12,385 nt of DNA from an uncultured Gemmatimonadales bacterium (GTDB taxonomy: Bacteria > Gemmatimonadota > Gemmatimonadetes > Longimicrobiales > Gaopeijiaceae): positions 1 through 12,385 of the forward strand of contig CALJLC010000157.1 in assembly GCA_937982605.1 (NCBI GenBank). The letters run 5' to 3'. The position numbers were made by a program, and so were the translations under genes. Position 1 is the first letter of the stretch, and each line of letters begins with the position of its first letter. This document shows, piece after piece, positions 1-6,494 of the stretch. The notes under the pieces are model-generated. The model did no database searches. It worked only from the letters and a program-made list of their open reading frames with translations, and was not told the origin of the DNA.

Positions 1-106
1 AGGGGGCGGCCGCGCGCGCGCCGGCCATGAGCCCCACGGGCAGGACGAGGTCCGGGGCCAGGCACGGGAGAAGGACCGTGACGGATCAACGTGCCCGGAG
101 AGCCGA

Positions 107-1582
107 TCACGGGATCCCCCGGAGCAGCGTCTCGGCGGCCGCGGTGGCCACCTCGGCGGTGCCGGTCGCGTCGATGCCGAACCAGAAGCTGGCGAGGACG
201 AGCGCCCACGTCGGCACCAGGAGGGACAGCGGGGCCTCCTTCACCTCGTGGTCCGGGTCCAGCTCACCGAAGTAGGCGACCTCGACCACCTTCCAGATGT
301 AGACGACCGCCATGAGCGAGCCGACCATGACGATGCCGGCCACGCCCCAGCGGCCCTGCTCGAGCGCCGCCTGCACGAGGTACCACTTGCTCACGAAGCC
401 GACGGTGAGCGGGACGCCGATCAGGCTCAGACCGCTCAGGACGAAGGCGGCCATCGTCCACGGCATCGCCTTGCCGAGCCCCGCCATCTTCTGCAGCTGT
501 ACCGAACCGATGCGGTACATGACGCAGCCCATCGCCATGAAGAGCGCGCCCTTCATGAGCGCATGGTTGAAGAGGTGCAGGATCCCGGCGGTCACGCCCA
601 GCACCGAGCCGAAGCTGATCCCGAGCACCATGTAGCCGATCTGCGCCACCGAGGAGAAGGCCAGGAGGCGCTTCACGTTGGCCTGGTAGATGGCCACGGC
701 GGACATGGCGAGGATGGCGATCAGCGCCAGCGGCATGAGCACCATGTCGAGCTGCATCCGCTCGAACGAGAAGGCGAAGCCGAAGACGGTGAAGAAGAAG
801 CGCAGCAGCAGGTAGACCGAGACCTTCGTCGACGTCGAGGCCATGAAGGCGGTCACGGCCGACGGCGCGTACGTGTACGCGTTGGGGAGCCACAGGTGCA
901 GCGGGAAGAGGGCGAGCTTGAGCGTGACCCCGACGGTGAGGAAGGTGAACGCGACCGGAATCGTCCGGTTGTCCGCCACCGCCGGCAGTCGCTCGGCCAG
1001 ATCGGCCATGTTGAGCGTACCGGTCATCACGTACATCAGCCCGATGCCGATGACGATGAAGGTGGCGCCGATGGTGCCCATGATGAGGTACTGGTAGGCC
1101 GCGGTCAGCGCCCGCCGATCCTGCCACAGGGCGATCATCGAGTACGCCGAGAGCGACGACACCTCGAGGAAGACGAAGACGTTGAAGACGTCCCCGGTGA
1201 TCGAGATGCCGAGCAGCCCGGTCAGCGACAGGATGAACGCCGCGTAGAAGAGCGGCGCGCGGTCCTCGCTGATCTCCCTGGCCACGCTCAGGCGTGCGTA
1301 CGGGATCGCCACGGCTCCGATCGTCGCCACGATCAGCGCCACGAAGGCGCTGGCCAGGTCGATGCGGTATTCGATGCCGTAGGGGGCGGTCCACCCCCCC
1401 AGGGCGTACCGGATGACCCCCTCGGACATGACCTGACGGAGGAGCGTGAACGAGGCGTACAGCGCCCACCAGCACGCGGCGGTCGCCACCAGCCAGGCGG
1501 CACGGGCCCGGCCCACCAGCGCCGCGACGGGCGCCAGCAGCATGGGGACGACGACGAGGAGCGCCGGGAGGTTCTCTCTCAC
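107..1582 (-). CDS. mrpD: Mrp/Mnh-type Na+/H+ antiporter subunit D (MbhH-like, NuoM/N family)
   Basis: This is a 491-residue polytopic membrane protein of the proton-translocating NuoL/M/N-MrpA/D superfamily, of normal length for MrpD. It is expected to form an ion-translocating half-channel of a multisubunit cation/proton antiporter in the inner membrane. The family residues are visible: the TM5 glutamate E140 in VFLEVSSLSAY, K222 with H229 in LKLALFPLHLWLP, the APSAVTAFMAS stretch with K253 (239-253), NVKRLLAFSSVAQIGYM (302-318), H336/H340/K344 in HLFNHALMKG, and K399. The start is a GTG, the most upstream start available in this frame, 28 bases after mrpC stops. No strong Shine-Dalgarno is obvious, so translation may depend on coupling to mrpC. 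It could equally be called MnhD or MbhH; NuoN is less likely given the flanking mrp genes. Confidence 0.95.
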   Translation of the reverse strand: MRENLPALLVVVPMLLAPVAALVGRARAAWLVATAACWWALYASFTLLRQVMSEGVIRYALGGWTAPYGIEYRIDLASAFVALIVATIGAVAIPYARLSVAREISEDRAPLFYAAFILSLTGLLGISITGDVFNVFVFLEVSSLSAYSMIALWQDRRALTAAYQYLIMGTIGATFIVIGIGLMYVMTGTLNMADLAERLPAVADNRTIPVAFTFLTVGVTLKLALFPLHLWLPNAYTYAPSAVTAFMASTSTKVSVYLLLRFFFTVFGFAFSFERMQLDMVLMPLALIAILAMSAVAIYQANVKRLLAFSSVAQIGYMVLGISFGSVLGVTAGILHLFNHALMKGALFMAMGCVMYRIGSVQLQKMAGLGKAMPWTMAAFVLSGLSLIGVPLTVGFVSKWYLVQAALEQGRWGVAGIVMVGSLMAVVYIWKVVEVAYFGELDPDHEVKEAPLSLLVPTWALVLASFWFGIDATGTAEVATAAAETLLRGIP

Positions 1583-1610
1583 GCGGCCCCGCCCTTCGCG
1601 ACGGCCCGCC

Positions 1611-1988
1611 TCACGAGCCGTTGTCCTTTGCGGTGATCTCGTGCTCGTCGATCGTTCCGTACGCTTCCTTGATGCGGACGACGAGCGAGAGGCCGAGCGC
1701 CAGCGTGGCCACGCCGACGACGATCGCGGTGAGCATCAGGACGTGCGGGATCGGGTTGGAGTAGAGCACCTGCGCCGCGCCGTCCCCGTGGTCCCCCTCG
1801 AGGAGGATCGGAGCCGTCCCTCCCGACACCTTTCCGAACGCCACGTACATCATGATGACGGACGTCTGGAAGACGTTCAGCCCGATCAGCTTCTTCACGA
1901 GGTTGCCGCGGGCGATCAGCGTGTAGAAGCCCACCATCATGAGGACGATGATCGCCCAGTAGTCGATGCGCCCGAGCAGCTCGTTCAC
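1611..1988 (-). CDS. mrpC: Mrp/Mnh-type antiporter subunit C (NuoK-like)
   Basis: This is a 125-residue NuoK-family protein with three hydrophobic segments (about 10-27, 32-51 and 80-105). It is a small structural and ion-path subunit of the antiporter. The family signature is seen in GNLVKKLIGLNVFQTSV (28-44) and NPIPHVLMLTAIVVG (78-92). The loop between TM2 and TM3 carries a small acidic/His patch, LEGDHGDG (63-70). The hydrophilic tail after residue 106 is rich in charged residues and should be cytoplasmic. The start is GTG in a GTGA overlap with the mrpB stop, so the two are probably translationally coupled. The length matches the usual 110-130 residues of MrpC/MnhC/MbhG. Confidence 0.95.
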   Translation of the reverse strand: MNELLGRIDYWAIIVLMMVGFYTLIARGNLVKKLIGLNVFQTSVIMMYVAFGKVSGGTAPILLEGDHGDGAAQVLYSNPIPHVLMLTAIVVGVATLALGLSLVVRIKEAYGTIDEHEITAKDNGS

Positions 1989-2410
1989 GGGTCGAGCCTC
2001 CTGCGCCCGGCGAAGGCGTAGAAGAGCTCGACCATCACGCCGAAGACCGTCACGAGGACGCCCAGCTCGACGCCGATGATCCCGTAGTGCTGTCCGTGCG
2101 TCGGGTCGTGCGCCAGGACGTCGTAGTCGAGGAAGTTGCCGCCCATCGCCATCGTGACGAAGCCGACGCCGAGGTAGAGCGCCACGCCGAGCGCGCCGCA
2201 GGCGTAGGTGGCCCGCGGCGGAAGCACCTTGAGCGCGTTTCCGAGGCCGTAGACGAGGGCGTAGAGGACGAAGGCCGCGGCGAAGATGACTCCCGCCTGG
2301 AATCCGCCGCCCGGCCCGTAGTCTCCGTGGAACTGGACGTACAGCGCGTACAGCAGGATGAAGGGAATGAGGATCTTGGCGCCGACGCGCAGGATCACGC
2401 GGTCATCCAT
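1985..2410 (-). CDS. mrpB: Mrp/Mnh-type antiporter subunit B (MnhB family)
   Basis: This is a 141-residue membrane protein of the MnhB family (PF04039), with four predicted membrane segments (about 11-27, 39-57, 69-88, 110-133). The diagnostic motif GPGGGFQAG is at 32-40, following FHGDY; the last helix contains E115 and E128. In the complex it packs with subunit C and the MrpA C-terminal domains. The region at 92-109 holds a hydrophilic loop with three histidines. The start is ATG, overlapping the end of the upstream fusion gene by 8 bases, and the stop overlaps the GTG start of mrpC. Length and motif leave little doubt about family. It corresponds to MbhF in the archaeal nomenclature. Confidence 0.95.
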   Translation of the reverse strand: MDDRVILRVGAKILIPFILLYALYVQFHGDYGPGGGFQAGVIFAAAFVLYALVYGLGNALKVLPPRATYACGALGVALYLGVGFVTMAMGGNFLDYDVLAHDPTHGQHYGIIGVELGVLVTVFGVMVELFYAFAGRRRLDP

Positions 2411-3257
2411 CGGATCCCTCCCCGCCCCGCCCGGAGGCCGGCCCCGCGGGGCCGTCGTCCGGTGGCGCGTCGTGCGAGGACAGGCGTCCTTCTTCGGTGG
2501 CCGTCGGCGGGCGGCCCTCCATGCCCTCCTCGGAGATCATCGCCACGAGCTCTTCGCGCGTCGTCCCCGGCCGGACGGTGATCCACCGGTCCTGGTGGTA
2601 GACCCGCCGCGGCAGCGGCCCCCTCGCCAGCAGGAGGAGGACACCGACCATGGCCGCGAAGATCACCGCCGTCTCGCCCATCGTGTCGTAGCCCCGGTAC
2701 GAGGCCAGGACGGACGTCACCACGTTCGGGATGTGGATCTCCTCGTACGACTCCTCGAGGTAGTGGGGCGCGACGTGCCGGTGCGCCGGATTGTCCGGGT
2801 CGGCGGCGATCAGCTGCTCGAGCCGCTCACGGGGCGCGGCATCGCCGCCGCGATCGTGGACCTCGTGGCACGCTTCCGCCGGGGAGTGCGGTGCCTCGTC
2901 CTGGGGCGCGGGGCTCTCCGGGTGGCCGAAGGGAGGGATCTGGGACGTGCCGTAGACGAGAATGCCGCCCGTGACGACCACCACGAAGAGCGGCAGGAGC
3001 GGCGGCCGGGTCGGAGGCGTCTCCTTGTAGCCGACGAGCGCGAGCGTCGACAGGAAGAGCACGGTGGAGATGCCCGCACCGACCGCGGCCTCCGTGAACG
3101 CCACGTCGACCGCGTCCATCACCACGAAGAGCCCCGCCGAGACGAGGCTGTAGATGCCCGCCAGCATGACCGCGGCAAAGAGGTTCCGCGTGCGGATGAC
3201 CGCGATGCCCGTGACGGCGAGCATCACGAAGAGCACGCTGGTGACGACGCCGGTCAC
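2403..3257 (-). CDS. Fused MbhD (DUF4040) + MbhE subunit, equivalent to the C-terminal part of MrpA, with His/Cys-rich insertion
   Basis: This 284-residue protein joins two modules that are usually the tail of MrpA or the separate MbhD and MbhE proteins. Residues 1-78 are a three-helix DUF4040/MbhD-like domain, including DVAFTEAAVGAGISTVLF (51-68) with E56. Residues 85-104 form the first MbhE-like helix, and NVVTSVLASYRGYDTMGE (178-195) plus the following helix to 210 form the second, with D191 and E195 conserved. Between them lies a long hydrophilic loop (about 106-177) with eight histidines and Cys130, longer than I expect for the family. After the last helix comes a roughly 70-residue charged, Gly/Pro-rich cytoplasmic tail. 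The GTG start at 3257 is preferred over an ATG 27 bases upstream because it overlaps the mrpG stop as GTGA and has a strong GGAGGAGG site ahead of it. There is no ND5-like N-terminal domain. Confidence 0.9.
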   Translation of the reverse strand: MTGVVTSVLFVMLAVTGIAVIRTRNLFAAVMLAGIYSLVSAGLFVVMDAVDVAFTEAAVGAGISTVLFLSTLALVGYKETPPTRPPLLPLFVVVVTGGILVYGTSQIPPFGHPESPAPQDEAPHSPAEACHEVHDRGGDAAPRERLEQLIAADPDNPAHRHVAPHYLEESYEEIHIPNVVTSVLASYRGYDTMGETAVIFAAMVGVLLLLARGPLPRRVYHQDRWITVRPGTTREELVAMISEEGMEGRPPTATEEGRLSSHDAPPDDGPAGPASGRGGEGSDG

Positions 3258-3601
3258 GTGCCCTCCTCCGCGTCGTTCGTCCACGGCTCGACGCCGCCCG
3301 CGAGGCCGGCCCGGGCCAGCGCGTGCGTGGCGATCGGGCTGGTGAAGAGCAGGAAGGCGTAGACCAGGACGAGTCGAACGAGCACGGTCCAGTAGCTCGT
3401 GTGTCCGGGCACCATCTCCTCGACGGTGTAGAGCGCCATGCCGAGGAGCAGAAAGCCCGCACCCATCGTATCGGTCATGCCGGCCGCGTGGAGGCGGGTG
3501 TAGACGTCCGGCATGCGCAGGATGCCGATCGTGCCCACGAGCATGAAGAAGAGGCCCAGGCCGAGCGAGCCCCAGATGAGGACGTCGAAGGCGAGGTCCA
3601 T
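3254..3601 (-). CDS. mrpG: Mrp/Mnh-type antiporter subunit G
   Basis: This is a 115-residue MnhG/PhaG-family (PF03334) protein with three membrane segments (about 5-27, 45-60, 70-92). The signature is GTIGILRMPDVYTRLHAAGMTDTMG (about 23-47), and the third helix ends with FTSPIATHALARAG, both typical of the family. It is one of the small E-F-G subunits required for assembly of the antiporter. The open frame extends far upstream, but only the ATG at 3601 gives a normal-length MrpG. This ATG shares one base with the mrpF stop (TGATG) and has GGGAGG 7 bases upstream. The extended upstream part of the frame merely shadows mrpF and mrpE. Confidence 0.94.
   Translation of the reverse strand: MDLAFDVLIWGSLGLGLFFMLVGTIGILRMPDVYTRLHAAGMTDTMGAGFLLLGMALYTVEEMVPGHTSYWTVLVRLVLVYAFLLFTSPIATHALARAGLAGGVEPWTNDAEEGT
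3262..3269 (-). promoter_or_regulatory. Ribosome binding site of the MbhD/MbhE fusion gene
   Basis: GGAGGAGG on the minus strand lies inside the last codons of mrpG. Its first GGAGG is 7 bases from the GTG at 3257. It decides the start of the fusion gene in favour of this GTG rather than the ATG at 3284. Confidence 0.75.
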
Positions 3602-3885
3602 CACTCGGCCTCCCGCTGAATCCGACGAGTCAGCCCCAGGTCTCCGTACTCGAAGAACTTCAGCACGGCGATGGTGCCGATGAAGTTGATCAGGGCGTAG
3701 ACGAGCGCGAGGTCGAGGAACTCCGGCCGCTCGGTGAGGAAGCCGATCGCCGCGATCAGCAGCACCGTCTTCGTGCCGAAGGTGTTCACGGCGAGGACGC
3801 GATCGTACACCGTCGGACCGAGGAGCGCGCGCAGGAGCGCGAGCGCCATCGAGACGAGGATCCCGGCCGTGGCGGCGACGAACAC
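3601..3885 (-). CDS. mrpF: Mrp/Mnh-type antiporter subunit F
   Basis: This is a 94-residue MrpF/PhaF-family (PF04066) protein with three hydrophobic segments (about 3-22, 37-50 and 57-77). The characteristic central motif GPTVYDRVLAVNTFGTKTV (23-41) contains the conserved D28-R29 pair, followed by FLDLALVYALINFIGTIA. It is a small inner-membrane subunit acting with MrpE and MrpG. The GTG start follows the mrpE TAG stop directly with no intervening base, and the stop shares one base with the mrpG ATG, so the three genes form one translationally linked block. Length is normal for the family. Confidence 0.94.
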   Translation of the reverse strand: MFVAATAGILVSMALALLRALLGPTVYDRVLAVNTFGTKTVLLIAAIGFLTERPEFLDLALVYALINFIGTIAVLKFFEYGDLGLTRRIQREAE

Positions 3886-4377
3886 CTAGCTCGCCCGCTC
3901 CCTTCGGCCCCGCTCGACCCGGGTGCAGCGGACGTCCATCTGCTGCTGTTCGTCGGTCTCGAGGTCGGCCGCCCGCAGCGCGTGGATCTCGAACTCGTGT
4001 CCGGCCACGCCGGTCGTGATCGTGCCGGGCGTGAGCGTGATCGAGTTGGCGTAGATCGCCCTTCCGAGGTCGGTGTCCTGGGAGCCGTGGAAGACCACGA
4101 TCCGCGGGCTGATCGGGAGTTTCGGATCGAGGATGACCTTCGCCACCTCGACGTTGGCCACGAAGATCTCCTTCATGAGCCACGGGAGGTAGCTGAAGAA
4201 GCGACCGGTCACGTGCAGGGGCACGCCCTCCTGGTCGACGACCTCCATCCGCGCCGCGATGTACACGACGAGGACACACGAGCCGACCCCGAAGCCGAGC
4301 AGCAGGGGCGTGTAATGGCCCGAGAGCGTCAGCCAGAATCCGAAGAGTACGACGCCTAACCCGATCGCTCGGAGCAA
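3886..4377 (-). CDS. mrpE: Mrp/Mnh-type antiporter subunit E
   Basis: This is a 163-residue MnhE-family (PF01899) protein. Two N-terminal membrane segments (about 4-18 and 23-41) are followed by LPWLMKEIFVANVEVAKV (64-81) and a cytoplasmic domain with the family hallmark NSITLTPGTITTGV (111-124). MrpE is needed for full activity and assembly of the complex. It is the first gene of the antiporter cluster. The TTG start is the only reasonable one: AGGAG lies 5 bases upstream and no ATG or GTG nearby gives the correct N-terminus. The stop abuts the mrpF start. The gene follows lptE after a 69-base gap, so it may share its transcript or have its own promoter; I could not identify one. Confidence 0.93.
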   Translation of the reverse strand: MLRAIGLGVVLFGFWLTLSGHYTPLLLGFGVGSCVLVVYIAARMEVVDQEGVPLHVTGRFFSYLPWLMKEIFVANVEVAKVILDPKLPISPRIVVFHGSQDTDLGRAIYANSITLTPGTITTGVAGHEFEIHALRAADLETDEQQQMDVRCTRVERGRRERAS

Positions 4378-4382
4378 GCCGA

Positions 4383-4387
4383 CTCCT
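4383..4387 (-). promoter_or_regulatory. Ribosome binding site supporting the TTG start of mrpE
   Basis: AGGAG on the minus strand is 5 bases upstream of the TTG at 4377. It is the main reason for accepting this rare start codon. Confidence 0.6.
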
Positions 4388-4408
4388 AACCCGTCACTGT
4401 TGGAAAGG

Positions 4409-4427
4409 CGGAGGGGGCGGACCTCCG
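4409..4427 (-). terminator. Weak hairpin between lptE and mrpE, possible attenuator or terminator
   Basis: A perfect 6-bp stem (CGGAGG/CCTCCG) with a 7-base loop lies in the 69-base gap after lptE. On the minus strand it is followed by CCTTTCC rather than a true T-run. It could partly terminate the lptE transcript or stabilise a processed end, but may be chance in GC-rich DNA. Confidence 0.3.
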
Positions 4428-4446
4428 GGGAAACCGAGCGGCGAAT

Positions 4447-4968
4447 CTACCAGTTGGACTGGGCCCCGTCCACAATCTCCTGGACCAGCAGCTCGATGGC
4501 CCGGCGGCGGCCCTCTTCCTCGGGAGAGCCCTCCGCGTACTCGCCGAACGCGCTCACGTTCGTCGACTCCCAGAGGACCACGTTCTCGACCAGGTCGACG
4601 ATCTCCACGGCCACACCGATGCTCACCTGGCGCTGGGTCACCCGGGCGGCCTGTCCGGGCTGGCCGGCGCGGTAGTTCGGGGCGGAGACGTCGTACCGGG
4701 TGATCCGGCCACGGACGATGGCGTCGGCCACGTCCACGCCCGCCGTGCGGATCCCCAGCGCGCCCGGGAGCCGGCTGAGGAGCTGGTCGTACAGCTCGCC
4801 GGTGATCTCGAAGCGCGCCGTGTCGTTGTCGAAGGGCTCGATGGCGATCGTCTCGATGTGCGGCGGCGGGAAGGAGCCCGCGCGAAACGAGTAGTTGCAG
4901 CCGGTCAGGCCGAGCAGGCACAGAGCGGGCACGGCCCGGACGAGGGCGCGACGGGTGGTCATGGCCAT
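4447..4968 (-). CDS. lptE: LptE-family LPS-assembly lipoprotein
   Basis: This 173-residue protein is a predicted outer-membrane lipoprotein of the LptE family (PF04390), the plug and partner of the LptD translocon that inserts LPS into the outer leaflet. The signal peptide runs from basic residues (TTRRALVR) through a hydrophobic core to the lipobox L-T-G-C24. The mature part begins NYSFRAGSFPPPHIETIAIEPFDN (25-48), a typical LptE-like opening, then ITGELYDQLLSRLP (about 55-68) and ADAIVRGRITRYDVSAPNY; the C-terminus is helical, EEEGRRRAIELLVQEIV. Length is typical. Two ATGs are possible (4968, 4962); the first has GGAGG 9 bases upstream. Neighbours are another lipoprotein gene upstream and a divergent lpxH-like gene, consistent with an outer-membrane role. 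Sequence identity among LptE proteins is low, so the family call rests on architecture and context. Confidence 0.82.
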   Translation of the reverse strand: MAMTTRRALVRAVPALCLLGLTGCNYSFRAGSFPPPHIETIAIEPFDNDTARFEITGELYDQLLSRLPGALGIRTAGVDVADAIVRGRITRYDVSAPNYRAGQPGQAARVTQRQVSIGVAVEIVDLVENVVLWESTNVSAFGEYAEGSPEEEGRRRAIELLVQEIVDGAQSNW

Positions 4969-4980
4969 AATCTACCGCCT

Positions 4981-5000
4981 CCGAGGCCGCGCGGGCTCGG
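4981..5000 (-). repeat. Interrupted palindrome between lipoprotein gene and lptE (CCGCGCGG core)
   Basis: This is a 20-base inverted repeat: CCGAG at 4981-4985 pairs with CTCGG at 4996-5000 and the self-complementary core CCGCGCGG sits at 4987-4994. It starts directly after the upstream stop codon and ends just before the lptE ribosome binding site. It could be an intercistronic hairpin. The same octamer recurs in two other intergenic regions of the window. Confidence 0.55.
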
Positions 5001-5699
5001 TCAGCCCCGGGGGTCCCAGATGTCCGGGTCGAAGGGCTCCGCGGGCCGCCACGCCGTCCGCTCGATCACCAGCTCGCGGAAGTCCCGGAGATTGCGGTAG
5101 GTGGCCGACGCTGGGAAGCGCTCGCCCGGCACGTCGGTGAGGCGCACCCACTCGACGACCGATCCCCGCTCCAGGAGCTCGGCCGCCTGGAGCCGCCCGG
5201 CCGCGGTCTGGTAGTGGAGCTCGCGGCCGTCCTGGTAGCGGTAGCGCAGGCGCTGGGCCGCGTTGTCCAGCCGGTCCCCGCCCACGAGCTCGGTGCCGTC
5301 CACCGGGTGGAACACGCCGAGCGTGCTCCACATGAGATCGACCGGTGGCAGCACGTCGTCCGGGGCCCCGGGCGGGATCCTCAGCTCACCCTCGACGACC
5401 ACCGCCGAGATCACGCTCTCCTGATTGTCCAGGAAGAGGTCGAGGCGCGCGCGGTACGGCGGTTCGACCCGAGCGACCCCGACCCCGCGGACCCGCGCCC
5501 CCTCCTCGTTCAGCTCCCAGCGGAAGTCGATGCGCGCCGGCTCTTCGAGCAGCGTGGCCCGCTCCAGCCCCGACGCCACGTCTCGCGGCTGACCGACCGG
5601 TCCGACGACCGCTGGACGCCCGGGCGTGCAGGCGGTGAGCAGGATCGAGACGACCGCCGTGACCGCGATCGGCGTCCATGGCCGGAGGCTGTTGGGCAT
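5001..5699 (-). CDS. Outer-membrane-type lipoprotein of unknown function, LolA/LolB-like appearance
   Basis: This is a 232-residue predicted lipoprotein. The N-terminus (basic R6, hydrophobic 10-22) ends in the lipobox L-T-A-C24. The mature part has a Pro/Gly-rich linker, then mostly alternating polar/hydrophobic residues suggesting beta strands, for example RIDFRWELNEEGARVRGVGV and YRARLDLFLDN. Tryptophan-containing stretches occur near the middle and at the C-terminus (DPDIWDPRG). This layout resembles LolA/LolB/LppX-type beta-barrel halves that bind lipids or lipoproteins, but I do not see a decisive motif, so function is unassigned. The ATG at 5699 is chosen because it gives a good signal peptide and lies behind a purine-rich stretch (AAGGGG and GGGAGG); the longer open frame upstream is a shadow of lpxH. 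The gene is 32 bases upstream of lptE and probably in the same operon. Confidence 0.78.
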   Translation of the reverse strand: MPNSLRPWTPIAVTAVVSILLTACTPGRPAVVGPVGQPRDVASGLERATLLEEPARIDFRWELNEEGARVRGVGVARVEPPYRARLDLFLDNQESVISAVVVEGELRIPPGAPDDVLPPVDLMWSTLGVFHPVDGTELVGGDRLDNAAQRLRYRYQDGRELHYQTAAGRLQAAELLERGSVVEWVRLTDVPGERFPASATYRNLRDFRELVIERTAWRPAEPFDPDIWDPRG

Positions 5700-5747
5700 G
5701 GCCTCCCTACCCCTTCCTGCCCGACGCGGTTCGCGCCACCCTTGTTC

Positions 5748-6494
5748 GTGCCCGAAACACGCCCCGTCCTCCTCGTCTCCGACATCCATCTCGGCGCCAC
5801 CTCGCCGGGGCATCGAGCCGCGTTCACCGAGTGGCTCGACCACGCGGCCACCACCGCCGCGTCGATCATCGTCAACGGGGACCTCTTCGACTTCTGGTTC
5901 GAGTACCGATGGGGCGTCACGCGCGGCTACGACGACGTCCTCGCCCGCCTGAGGGAGATCGTGGACTCGGGTGTGCCGGTGACACTGGTGGGCGGCAACC
6001 ACGACTGGTGGGGCGGTCGTTACCTGACCGAGGAGATCGGGGTCGAGTTCCTGCACGAGCCCGAGACCCGCACGATCGCCGGCCTCCGGACCTTCCTGGC
6101 CCACGGCGACGGGCTCGGCGCGGGCGACTGGGGCTACCTGGCGCTCAAGGCGGTGCTGCGCTCCCCGCTGACGCGGGTGGCCTTCTCGTGCCTTCCGGTC
6201 TCGGTCGGCGACCGGATCGCCGGCCGGGTGTCGCGCACCGAAGACCGCTGGGACCAGTGGGGCGAGCATCAGCAGGCCCGATCCGACGCGCTGGAGCAGT
6301 GGGCGCTCGGCCGGCTGGAGCGGGAGCCGGAACTCGACCTGATCCTGCTGGGTCACACGCACATGCCGCTGATCCGTGAAGTCGGCCCCGCCCGCTGGTA
6401 CGTCAACTCGGGGGACTGGGTCTATCACCAGACGTACGTGACGCTGGAGGAGGGATGCCCTCCCCGCCTCTCCGACTGGAGGGAACGCCCGTGA
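5748..6494 (+). CDS. lpxH: LpxH-like UDP-2,3-diacylglucosamine diphosphatase (metallophosphoesterase)
   Basis: This 248-residue calcineurin-like metallophosphoesterase (PF00149) closely follows the LpxH-like layout. LpxH hydrolyses UDP-2,3-diacylglucosamine to lipid X and UMP at the inner membrane, in lipid A synthesis. All metal-binding motifs are present in order: SDIHLG (D12, H14), GDLFDFWFEY (D45, D48), GGNHDWW (N84, H85), AHGDGLG (H119, D121) and LLGHTHMP (H203, H205). The segment 130-165 between the last motifs is the usual lid-like insertion. The GTG at 5748 begins two residues before the first conserved residues; a TTG two codons upstream is the alternative, and neither has a clear Shine-Dalgarno, so translation may be leaderless. 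It diverges from the lipoprotein-lptE genes across 48 bp and overlaps the next gene by GTGA. Other substrates cannot be excluded. Confidence 0.85.
   Translation: MPETRPVLLVSDIHLGATSPGHRAAFTEWLDHAATTAASIIVNGDLFDFWFEYRWGVTRGYDDVLARLREIVDSGVPVTLVGGNHDWWGGRYLTEEIGVEFLHEPETRTIAGLRTFLAHGDGLGAGDWGYLALKAVLRSPLTRVAFSCLPVSVGDRIAGRVSRTEDRWDQWGEHQQARSDALEQWALGRLEREPELDLILLGHTHMPLIREVGPARWYVNSGDWVYHQTYVTLEEGCPPRLSDWRERP
6478..6483 (+). promoter_or_regulatory. Ribosome binding site of the DUF5683 gene
   Basis: GGAGGG is 7 bases before the GTG at 6491, inside the last codons of lpxH. It fixes the downstream start at the GTGA overlap rather than at the ATG at 6455. Confidence 0.75.

Noticed and set aside
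1..106. Minus-strand hydrophobic reading frame after mrpD (VLLPCLAPDLVLPVGLMAG...), possibly the start of the next antiporter gene
   Set aside because: It is in the mrpD frame but follows two in-frame TGA codons, and has no ATG/GTG before the hydrophobic part nor a clear ribosome binding site. Only about 28 codons are visible. The alternating GC run at the edge also makes base errors possible.
68..109. Read-through of the mrpD TGA as selenocysteine, given the selC gene nearby
   Set aside because: mrpD already has the normal family length at its first TGA, a second TGA follows six codons later, and no SECIS-like hairpin was apparent. A normal stop is the simpler reading.
248..1636. Plus-strand 462-codon open frame opposite mrpD
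   Set aside because: Arg/His/Glu-rich low-complexity product opposite an unmistakable mrpD; an antisense shadow.
5700..5747. Bidirectional sigma-70 promoter between the lipoprotein and lpxH genes
   Set aside because: No convincing -10 or -35 hexamer is visible on either strand in 48 bp; promoters may lie inside the coding ends, so none was annotated.
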